A stretch of DNA of 64,000 nt from positions 186,001 to 250,000 of the forward strand of contig LUCM01002408.1 in NCBI GenBank assembly GCA_008360955.1. Direction: 5' to 3'. This DNA comes from Fasciolopsis buskii. Taxonomy: Eukaryota; Platyhelminthes; Trematoda; Plagiorchiida; Fasciolidae. Below the pieces are notes generated by a model. It ran no database searches. It was not told the origin of the DNA and saw only the letters and a list, made by a program, of their open reading frames with translations. Position numbers and translations under genes: made by a program. Below are positions 38,101 to 50,100 of this stretch, in pieces (the stretch's first letter is position 1; the number at the start of each line of letters is the position of its first letter).

Positions 38101-41100
38101 TAGGAAAACTGGTCCTCGCAATCCGACAATAAGCAAGATGATTATGAAATCCAATGACGTTGATTCACCTTCAAAACCGTCGGTTGGCGTGTTGGGTAAA
38201 ACACTTCGAGAAGCAGTTTTGTTGGCTTGTCGCTGCAATGGACTTTCCAGTCATGTCTGCAGGTGAACCAATCCAAGTGGAAAACAGTCTTCCATCGGAA
38301 TTGAAAGTTTTTCAGGAGATAGGTTTTCATAAAAGGCCTACTACTGCTTGTTCAGATGGACTGTCTCCATCCTTGGTCAAGAGTAATGATCAAGTGGCAG
38401 TGTCGGAGTTAACAAAGCTCCTGGGGTTAACCCGGACAAGCGAAGAAATTCCTGATGACCAATTTGAACCGGTGACTGTAGCAACTCTCATATGGAAATC
38501 AAAGGACTTAGCTTAGTGAGCCCTGTATTCAATCCTCCGACTATGTAGTCTCCGGGCAAAGTGTACGCGTGAGAACCAAGCCAGTTTCCAACCCGACTGG
38601 CATTCTAATGAAATATTCACGGATATTAGGACATGAACATGTCTTCCGTAGGCCCAAGATCTCAGTCCTATCGTCCAATCTTGCGACGCTGCATCTCACT
38701 GAATGGTGTGCAAAAGAATTCATTTCCATTTTCTGTATCCGAACAGCCGAAGTCGAGTTCGTGCTTACGACGCTGTTTCGTCCGAGTTCACGACGAGAAG
38801 CGGTGTTCGTCATCGTTGCCGCTTTTCGTCCTTTCTTTTTTTTTTTTTGCTACCGTGGTGTTTATGGAGATAGTCCTATCCTTGTTGCACTTGAAATATT
38901 TCTTCAAATTAATATTTCGCAGTTGATCTTTCTCTTTCTCACTGTTTCTCCTTTGAGCAGTTAGTGCTATAAGGTAGCAAACGAAACCAGAATACTTCGG
39001 TGCAACGTTAATGGTTATGAAGACTCAACTGAAACTAAGTTATTTATTCGGCTTTTGTTTGCAACTAAGAAATATCGTTTTACAGAATCCCAAAAAGCTT
39101 GAATCACGATTTATTCCGGTGGCTAGCAGTGGTGTGTCATTGTCAGAAATGTCTGCGGGTGCACAGTTCGCTCTGTGCAACTTATCTGGCTTATTTAACT
39201 TTGCTTTCCTGTCAGTGTACATTTGCAAATGCGACTTTATCCCATTGTTTACGCTAACCTTTCATCTAGTCTCCGCGTGTGGCCTCTCAGATTCGGGGTC
39301 AGGTCCCCTTCAGTGTTGCTCTTATTGATTTATCTGTCCTTGTTAGCTGTTCACTTCTTTCAGCTATTGTGTGCTTGAACTACACCATTGTGATTTCATC
39401 ACCTATATCACACCATGGGGGGAGGTGATGGAATTCAGTACCAATATCAACTATATAATAATATTGATCTAATTTACAAGCTTGATTACTGTTCCAGTTC
39501 ACCAGTCATTGAAGGATAGGGACATCAGGTCTGGATGGATGTGGTGTAAAATTTGACGACGCATTCCGTTCCATAAAGGAGTGGGAGCTATAAGTGTTTC
39601 TTCAAATGCTCCCGATAATGTTCATAGAGGTGAGACACTTAGATTTACTAAAATCTGCGGAATAATATCTAGTATCTAGTATCTGGTAAATGGGTAAAGC
39701 GGACTACCTTTCACCATGCTGAAGCTACCTCCGTATTGAAAAACATCCACAGTCACAACAGTAGACCCTTCCAAGTCTCTAACCGTCGAATCCAGCTGAG
39801 CTAAGTTCACTTCACAGTCGGCTAATCAAAACCAGGGGAAGTCTGCCTTTGGTAATTGATTGACCGGACCTCGTGATTTGTGTAATTGAAGCTGAAAAGT
39901 GCCGTAACAGCAAAGCAGTACGGGATAACCGCACCCAGGATGACTGCACGAACATATTTGCGTTTGAACGACAGGTAGGTATGCGAATAACGATTCAGAA
40001 AGAGTTGATGTTTATCTGCCCTCATCACCCCACGCCTATGGACCTGCCAAAGCACAGTCTGAATGCGGCGTCAAAGCTGTTCTGGTTTGCAACCCGTGTA
40101 AGTTAAATCGTTTAATTGATCGGTTACGCACCTACTGCCTTAAAGCACTGGCATAATAATCCGAACTGGTGTATTTTTCGGTTTAGGTCAAGTTAGATTA
40201 GAGGGTTGGGGTCCACGAGATCTCCCAACGCGACAATTGGGGACATTAGGCAGCATAGTTAAATGTCTCAAACGGTGGTGCCCTAGCATTTGAAATGTTT
40301 CTTCTTTTTACTTTTTCCGGCTTAGGATTCTGGGATTTCTTGCACTTATTTGATATTCCTAGGTGAAAAACAAAACGAAATATTATGGTAGTTCAGTCGT
40401 ACTGCGAAATTCAAATCAATAAAGAAGTGTAAATTAATACAGAATGATCCACCTGTCGTTTGAACAGCATCGGTTTTCAGGACCATACAGGGATTGAGAC
40501 GCAGGCTTCAATACATTTCGGAAGCCCGAGATCAGCATCAGTCGTCTATAACTCTAGCTATAGACTGAACTCATTCCGATAGGGAAACCGATTTACTTTC
40601 TAAACAGCTGCAACGTGACTTGGATATGAGAGCGGACTGAAATACCACTTAGATCTAATTAGACAAATTGGTTGAGGAAGTTTTTTCTGGACCAGGTCTG
40701 TTCCACAAAAGCCACGCGGATTGGGAGTCGTTCAGGTTTGTGTTCAACCCAGTCAAGGTGATGCAGTCCTGGAATTGGTTTGGTGAAATGGTTTTATAAT
40801 ACCGGGCCGCAGTCGGCCAATTAAATACAAGACCGCCACGTGCATCGCGGACTGTAAATTGTATTTGCAGGTCATCTGAAGTTCGTTAGTTTTTCGGTAG
40901 ACCGCAATTCGCCGTAACCTTGCTCGTTACCGCACTTGACTTAATGGGACCTTGCTTTATTGTACGTTATTCATAATTTCGCGGTGTAGTTACTCCTAGA
41001 TACTATGGGACATATTCCTCCCAGTCCATTCCTACACCAAGCATGCAATGATAGAAATGTAGCAGTTAGCTACCGGAAAGAATAATGGTGCATTTTTAAA

Positions 41101-44100
41101 GCTCAGTAAAATCAAGCGGGGATGCGGCTCCCTGATTTCGAGTATCGTTAACTGACAAGGATATTCGTTTACTTCTTTGGAAAACGCATGTTTCGTTATT
41201 ATCATCTGAGGGACTTGTTCATGAGAAGAGGGAAATATAAAAACAAGCGGTGCCTCGCGTGATCACCACCGACAAAAATGTCCTCTTAGTAAAGTTGTTA
41301 AGTTGCAGTACTAGTGCAAATACGGCAGTACTCTAGCCATAGCAAGTTATTAGGTTCCAACAAGTGAATATGGTTTCTTCGTCGTGATTTGGTATGTTGA
41401 ACTGTACGTTGAAGTGTTCTGGATGATTACAGAATCTCGATTAGGATTCGGCAGCATCTATTAGACTAAGTTTCGGGATAATCGGCACATCATCTGTCAT
41501 GAAGCACATCTTGTGGACAGTTTGATGTGGTGACCCGTATGCCTTCGCACGCTATTTCGACTGTCAGGTTTGATTTCATTTGGCCATGGACAATGACAAG
41601 TAGTGAATAATGGCTCCTAACAGCTTCGATGTGATGGCGCTCGGTTTATTTTACCCAGTTAGTGTTTTTCCAAGTTCCTTATCTTGAAAGTATATTGTGC
41701 ATCACGGATTCCGCTACTCTTTTGTCCCCTAGCGAGACCCAAGTCCACCCTCTTTTGCTGGCATTACTCGAAGAAGGTTTATTTTATTCTCGATAACCAA
41801 ATACTAAATATGCGTGATCTCTATGTAATAGTTATTTCTCTGTTTGTCTGCCCACTGCTATTTGTGTCTCAGATCCCAGCTGTCGCATTATTTCAAAACC
41901 AAATAAAACGCAAAGCAGCGAGACATCCGGTCGGACCAATCAATCGCCGTCTAAAACGCCCAGTATCGAAGCTCAGCACATCTTTGTGCATCAACTTTTC
42001 CCCACACTTGTGGCGCTGTTCCGAGATAGCGTTTCCACTAGTGTTAAGTAAGTTAATCTCCCTCCGATTTTGTATCCCAACCCGATCGTGCTTCCCCTTA
42101 AATTGCGTTGCATCACTACTTTTCGTCTATCCTCATCGATTATGCGCGCATCTTTCCTATCTTTCATGTTTGAATTCGCAGACGTCAGTGTTTGCTCCTA
42201 GTCCGACGTATGGTCGCATTTATTCATCCGAGACATTTGGAAGAGATCAGCATGTTGGACTGCCAGAACTTGCCATTTGCTTTCTCACTTGCTCAACTGA
42301 TTTATGGTGTGCTAGTCGAGGTACGTTTGTCTGTTCACTCCTAGCATTCTGCTAGTGTCAACATTTGTTGTTTTTTGTTATCGTTATGGTAATGAACACT
42401 GATCTTTGTCTCACAGTTTGTGTGAATAAATAAACCGCTTATCGAGTTCCTTTGTCACATGGATTATTCTTGTTTCCTTTTTGTCTGAGGTAGTATTAGA
42501 TCGACTCCGCCTTCTCTATGATAAGATCACTGTAAATATAGCCCGTTTTCTTCAGTCCAAATTGACTGTGACTCATGAGAAAATCTGATCCACCCACCGT
42601 CTGTCTAACCTTATTGTCATCATCATCATCGTTCAGCGTTAAACAGTAGGGCGAGCCTTTCTGACCGCTGCCCTTCTCCAGAGTTACACGTTTACATAAA
42701 AAGAGTGAATATGCAAGGGGAACGGGAAGTGGGCCTACACAGGCGGGAAAAGAAAAGATGCTGCTGCAGCCACCACACGGAACACAGTCTAACTGTACAA
42801 ACGCACGTGTTTTCAATCATTCTGATTCGATAGAAAATGACAGCACGATCGCCACTGTTCATGGTTTACTGCCATATACTTCAGTGTCTCCAGCCAGCAA
42901 GTCGACGAGCCTTTCGGACCCCGACCACGAAGGCGTGGGACACTTACTCTACCTAGGTTCGCTGTACATTTTCTCATTCCACGTTGCCACTTCATCTGTT
43001 GGCCTCCACATGGCTTCTTCCATTCCTTAGGAGGAACACAAAAGACTTCACTGCTGTCGCATATAAGCTTAAACAGTCTTTGACTGTTACCTGAAGCGGC
43101 CGCTACTTCCATCTCTTCGGCTGCCTTAACCCACCAGTTTTCGCGGTCATCCCTAAGGCTTATGGTCAACTGGCGCTGCAACTGCCGACGCATCTTATTC
43201 ACTTTCTGGCAGTTAGGCAGCTCGCGTTTTCGCTCCATTAAACCCAACGACCCTTGCGAGATCTAGTGTTTTTGATGAATGTTAGATCTAGAACCGCAGG
43301 CGAAATCTGCTGCCAACTGCATAGCCTGTTTAATTTGATCCCATTGCTCGTCTGCATTGCTATTCGTCGAAGTTCTTAGTCCCTCGGACAGTTTCTGTTC
43401 GTAGCTGTTGCGAACAGCCGAATCAGACAAACGTTTGACAGCCAATCGGATTTGTGGCCTGCGTCGATGGTCATTCAGCTGCAGCAAAAATCGCATTAAA
43501 ACTGACGCATGGTCCGATTCGACGTACGTGGTCCAGTATGATCTACAGTTTTGGAGAGAACCGCGCTAACGGTAGCTTAATGCGATACGGTCAATCTGAT
43601 TCAAAGTACTTGTCGAGTTAGAGCGCCATGTCGCTGTGCCACGCGAACTGTGTCGGAAATTCGTACTAGATAGGAATAAATGATTGTCTGCACAGAATTG
43701 GAGAAGTCTTTCCCCGTTGTCTGTTCGCTGTGCAGACAAGACGCATCAGCCACCTAAACAGAACTTCGATGCACTAAGTTTTTCGGACGCCGACTGACCC
43801 CTGCAGTCTCATGGCACACAAGCGACTGTTGACTGGGATCCAGTCTAGAAGGGTTGCTTCAGCGTTCTCACTCAAGACTATTCCTACACCACGTTGACCC
43901 ACAGCTTGAGCTGCTTCGTCTCCTGAAGTGTGAAGGAAATATCTTGACGAAACATTAGGTGTAGTTAGTTGAAGTACTCTACTCGGATCCTGAATTTGTG
44001 TTTCACTCACGCAGCAGACATTAATCGAAAGTGAGTCCACTGTCAGAGCCAAACACGCCTGTTGGCCAGCCTGCATTAAATTGCGCACATTGAAGGAACC

Positions 44101-47100
44101 GAGATTCAGAGGCTGACGAGGCTTGAGAAAATGTGAGCTAACAGACTGAAAACCACCTACTACACTACTTGACAATAAACCGTTAGGAGTATCGGGCGTG
44201 TTATCAGTGGGGCACTATGGGTAGGCAGAAGGGGAAAACAGATTGGGTTGGAGACAGAAGAGACAGGTTGAATAGAAGAGCTGGAACTCTGAGCAGTAGC
44301 ATACATATCGTTTGTACCCATGATGCACTCCAATGGTAGCGTTCTCGTTTAGATGGACAGACTTACCAAATGAATTTGCTCGGGGCTGCCCTCAACAATG
44401 AGCAACGTTGTCTCTCAACTGGCCACTTATGGTCTGTCCTACGAAGCGGGGTGCAAAATTTCCCGAATCCTAACTTTCTTACGATTTTTCAGCATTTTTG
44501 GCGTTAAAACTCCTCTTTTCTGAGAAGTGTCGAAGTAAATTGACGTCACGGTTTATTAGTGAGAAATTAAGTCGGTATTTTTTTCATCCTTGCAATATTT
44601 ATGAATGCAAGGGTTAGCCGTCGTTGACCTTTGTTGTCAATGTGTAATCCCTTTTTGGACATTTTTATGAACGCAACGGTGAGATGAAAATGTCTGTTTG
44701 AAATTGTGCACACCTGATTTATTTCGCCCAGCATTGGATTTCCCACGATGTACCGGTGCAAACCAGAAAGGAATCGATAAAATAAGTTTTAAAGTTCACA
44801 CTGAACGCTTCACATCTGTGGAAGGCACTCATGCTCTGCATTCGATCCCATTACCTGACAAACCAAATCACGTGCCCGGCTCATTGTGAAAAAGGATACA
44901 GGTCGATAAATAGAACGGATTCCAATATATGTAAAAAAGAAAACGAACAAGTGCAGGTACCATTGAACCGGTTGTCAGGCTCGACTAGTAACCATATGCC
45001 CAATGTTCAATTAGCTTTAGTCTCCACCGCAGCGCCTTCTATCCGAAATTCATCAAACCAGATAACAGTCGGATTTTTTCCTTGGGGCAAATATATGTAT
45101 GAATCATATTAGATTTGTATTCGCCACACATCACGATCGACGTTGAATTCATCATCGAAAGTGCACGGACGCACCGCAATGCCAGCAAAGAATTCATGGG
45201 GGTAGACCACTGTGCGCCAACTGCATGTGGCCGTGCGAACCCACTTGTAGATAGGTTCTATCATATGGTGTTGAAACCAAATAAGCGATTGAGAGACAGC
45301 TTAGTGGTCTGATACTCGACTTACAAGCTTTCCTCCCCGGTTCGCGTCCCAGTTTGGGTGTGGTCGGTATTTGCTACGGGTTATTCTTAACAAGAATGAA
45401 AAAGCTGAACATTGCTTTCATGGTTTACCTAATGATGAGGCAGTCGTTAGTAGGGCATGACGAATAACTACACAAATATAGTAGTCGTTCCGACCACCTG
45501 GGATTTCTGTAGGTGAATAGTTAGTGGAACGTGTCTTCCTTGCATGGTTATATCATTTGAGAGGCAAGGAGTTTCGCGGAGAAATCTGTGTTTGAACACT
45601 GTCAGTATTTCAATGTATCCCTCATTCAGCTGTGGGTTCGAAGAATTGGTTTTTTGACGCTTCAATTGCTTGTCAACCGGGGCTCAGGAAAGTAAGCGTT
45701 ACGTATGGATAATGCGCGAACAATTTCGATGTTTAGGCATTCGAATTCTTCCAACAATGTTACTCATAAGCTGGAAGACAAATGGTTGGAGATGTTGGAC
45801 AACTTGGAAACACATAACAGTCAGTTTCTTGGTCGTATTTGAATACTTTCTTCATTCATATTCCTTCTTTGTTCTGTTTTGTTTCGGTCTGCTAACTCTT
45901 CATTCGACGGCACTCGGACGTGTCAATCCGAACCGGATCACACCGATGCGTAATTTGTGATTTTGATAACCGTACAAAGTGTTCTTTGCTGACCACAACC
46001 TTGTATCAGACAAACCGACGTTGGAACTCTGCGGTAATTTCGCTGGTCACCTCACATACAAAATACACGACGATTTATTTTCCCATTGGAACCTTCCACT
46101 GGTCATTATTTATCAGCTACTGGTTATTGTTCAGTGGGCTGACTATTGGTTCAATTCATATCGGATTACCAAACCACGTTTGGAGGTCATATAATTCACA
46201 CATGATGTTTACGCGTCTGCAATATGCGTTGTCCAAAACCACGTGTTTATTCCATTCCAGGTCGAGGCTGCAACACACAGCCAGAGGCTATTTGAGGATA
46301 GTTGAGTGTTGTCAAACGCCGCAAGCAGTGTACGATAGTGTAATGATGAAGCAATTGCCAACAACTTGAAGAGAAACGTACATCGCTACCACCGCCGTCG
46401 AGCTCATCATCCGCTGTGAAACACAAAAGGAAAATGACTAGTCTTATGTCGACCCGTCACTCGTTGATACGTCCAATCTGATTTTTATCGCCAGCTCCAA
46501 TTAACTTTAACGACAAAAAACCGATTCGAGCAAACATCAAAATTCATTCATTAAATCAAAACAAATCAGCTATCTCGTTTTCCTCTGGTCACCATTCTGT
46601 GATCGATCAGTCCGCTGGCTATTTAAGCTCATCAACAACAAGTGACCTTACCACATCGTTCTCCTCGCTCAGTTGATCGATTGAAATAACCAACAGGGTA
46701 TTGCCACAGTTATATTGACCTTTGACCAGGGTCATGGATATGACACTTTATCGTCCACTGTCCTTACCTCCTTGTTTTGCTGATTAGCGATCTCCTTTAA
46801 TTCTTGCGGGTTCATGCGTATACTTTCCACTTTCGGGTTCGTTTACTTTTCTCATTTGCAGCTGCCTTCTCAGTTTTCTTTTTGTCTTCTTCGTCAGATC
46901 GACTTCATGTATTAGATACTTGCGTTCCATTCTGGTTTGTATATATTTTGTCACTATAAGGCATGTTGTCAATAAAGCTTTCTAGGCACATGCATCCGAC
47001 TTCGCGTTTCGTATGTCTAGGGTAGTTAAATTTTGCTGACTTACTGTTAATTTGTCTTGAATTTAAACTATGTGTAAGCACTCGGTCATTGAGGTCTTGC

Positions 47101-50100
47101 ATCACGTTCATCGATACTTTTCCTCTCGTGAGAATTCGATTTTGGACTTTCGCTTCGCCCTCGACATTCGCACGTCCGATTTGCTTGGAAGGTTCTTTTA
47201 TGGGGTCACCGTATTCCAGACGTGTATAGTCAATTTTTCTTTCGTTCGCACCTTGTCCTTCAGTGCATGCTGAAGGAGCTCGCATGTTTCTTTGAAATCT
47301 TATGGAATATTCTTCCATCTTGTGTATCCGCATCAGGGGATCATTTGTCTCCATCGGAATAAAACGATTGGGTGAATAAAACTTGTCTGTTTTGCGAATG
47401 ATATAATGTTAATAACACAGCGTTGTTGGTAGATGTAATGCGCTCACGTTTCGACTACCGATTTACAGTTGTAAAACTTGCCTTGAGAAAGACTACCCAC
47501 GGTAGTGGAAACGTTGGCGCATTACATCTACCAACAACACAATGTTATAAATGTTAAATCATTCACAATAAAAACCAATGCATGTTGCATCGATTTTTCG
47601 ATACACTCCTTACGTTATTCGGTCCTGATAAAAATTTGTGTCTTCATCCCCAGCACAGTATCACCGCCTGGCATTCATTTGTCTCAAAAGATAAATTCAT
47701 ATATCAAATCTGTCTATCCAGAGGAGTTCGATCGTGTCTTCTGGCACCGTGTTTTGAAACGCAGAAAGAAATGGGGACATCTGCTCTTCGTCTCGTATGT
47801 CTTCTCTCTCGTACCGGAAATCCCCAATCGATTCTATCTCTCAACCGCTATCACCCGTTCCCACTAACTAAAAACCAAGCTTAGCAGACACAAAACATTC
47901 GTTTATTAGACCAAAACAAATCGCTTACCTTGGTTTTCTCTGATCAGCATTGCGATCGACCAGTTCGCTCGGTAATTCGACCCGTTGTTATCAACCGATT
48001 TTGTCATGGGAATTTTTCTCCCAGTTGGTCGATTGACATAACCAGCGGAGGGTCGCCGAAGTTACATTGTCCTTTGACTAGAGTCATTGATATAGCTACT
48101 CGTCATTGTCGGCATCATATTTTTTCACGTTATTTTTCATTAACACCTCATTGTTTGATCATACGTAATTTTTCCAGTAAAATGTATTTGCGCTTTTGCG
48201 AATGTGCACTTTTGTTGTAACTGGCACGAGAATGTTCACTGCAGTTTGTGTTCTTCCGTAAACAACTCTAATTTAGTGCGCTTAAAAACATGGCAGCCGA
48301 TTGGCTACAATGTCTGTTAGGTTTTTATGCATCTCACCTCCCTTCAGGGTGGTAACTATTTTGGTGACCTAGTTTTCTCAACTGTGGTCGTGAGACTAAA
48401 ATAACTTTTGAAGCATTTTATGCTGCTCATTGTCCGATTTTTTCACCGTCGACTTATTTACGCTCTGAACGGTCGATATTCTGTTCCTGTCACAGGAGAC
48501 CGATGAATTTATCCTCCGGGCTTTGGTTTTGAGTCACTGCCTGCTGATGAAAGCACCACAGATATACGTGGGCGTGTTTCATCGTCTTGGTCTCTCGCCT
48601 ATGATTCATCAGCTGGCAGAGATATGGTCTCATCTAGTCCCCAGCGAATCATCCGCGTCGTCTGACCAGAAAATTGAGGCGGGCGCGTTTACGCGAGCGG
48701 TTCACGAGCAACGTCCTGTTACAACTTCAGCCACGATCGAACCGGCCGGTGATTCCGATTCAACAGATCTGGTCACTATGCCCAACCTACCGGTAATTTG
48801 CACCATGTCATCCGATCAATCAGTTTTTTCCTTTTTCGTTCACTGAAGCCGCTAATTCGAAACCAGTTTAGCGTAATACGAAATATTGGTTGAAATTCGC
48901 ACTTTTTTGGGAAAGGACTTGAGGTAGACCTGTGGGTCCATTTATGTTTTTCCTACAGAGCTGGTTGTAAGATTGATGCATGCCAAACACCAACATATGT
49001 TCACTCTGACATTTGCCTGTCCAAATTGCCTACCTCAGAGTTACTTAGATTAGGTGTCGCGCTTCTGGGATCTCTTTTTCATGGCTAGACTATACATAGA
49101 TACGGCGCTTACCAACCAGAAGATTAATCATTTGGTGCCTTTGAAAACTCAGTGGCTACAAATATGATGTGTGCTTTAAGTCAGTCGGCTACTTTGACCG
49201 TGAGACTACGTGGAGCTCCGATAAATGTGCCAACCATGGTACTGAGCCACTGAAGTTCTTAGATAATGTCCCGGTCTGAACTGTAAACCTAGCATTCTCA
49301 TTCACAAACTGAATCGCATTTCTGATATTACACCAGCGTCTTCAACCTCATTCTTAATTTGTTTTATTTTTGACTTCAATCTCAATCTTCTCGTCATTTT
49401 CGATTTCCTAGTCGCATTCTGATCTGCATTTTTTGACTGATCATCTACTTCTTCTTCGGTCCTGTTTTTCCTCGCCGACTCACTTCATCCAGTTCAACCC
49501 AAATTTCCGATTTCCTTTATTCAACCACTATTTTTAGTAGTTATTGCTCCCACAACGACGATTCCTTCATCTTTGATTTCTTGTTTCCTAACGCAATAAG
49601 GATATAAACTACGATGTTCTCGTCTTAGATTTTATTGTTTTCAACCGGGCGTGGTTGGTTTACTCTTTCCACACTTTGACTTTGGGAGACGAATTCTAAT
49701 ATCGATAGCCTGTATCAACTAGTTCCTATCCTTTTTCTCGACCAATCTAATAATTGTACTGGCTTCCTCCATCTTGTTCTCACGAGTGCCTTCTCTTCTT
49801 TCGCGCATCTCGACCCTGTCTCTCAGCATGAGTCATTTGGCCTGTTTATTATTTCTTAATCCATCTACCCCACTTATCCCATTGCTCCGGCCGCCTCGAG
49901 ACGCACTACTTTGCGTTGTAGTTCAATCAGCTGAAACGGTTTCCCCAACTCGCTTTCTTTTCATCTTTAGAGTGGATATTGCCTCCTTATTCCGGTGGTT
50001 TCATTTTGCTATTCTACACTTTTCTTAATCCTCGGTTGTTATCATGCGTGCCTGGATCCTCTGAGTGGTTATCCTGTTCACATCCTTGTACCTCTTGTAT

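Larger units (their letters stand above)
42321..48495 (+). other. HECTD1 intron 6
   Basis: A 6,175-base GT-AG intron (gtacgt...gtcacag), phase 0. It contains an antisense internally deleted LINE (42.61-44.31 kb), two direct repeats (46.47 and 47.83 kb) and a foldback (47.41-47.55 kb). The stretch 44.3-46.4 kb has no recognised feature. Confidence 0.82.

Noticed and set aside
41684..42355. 223-codon plus-strand open frame that looks like a gene
   Set aside because: It overlaps HECTD1 exons 5 and 6 in a different frame. The HECTD1 frame matches the family and has consensus splice sites, so this is a shadow.
42813..43247. 144-codon minus-strand frame as a host gene (similar frames in fluke databases are sometimes labelled craniofacial development protein 2)
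   Set aside because: Its sequence is the LINE linker fused to the LINE C-terminus, followed by the TGA-repeat tail. It is a retrotransposon relic.
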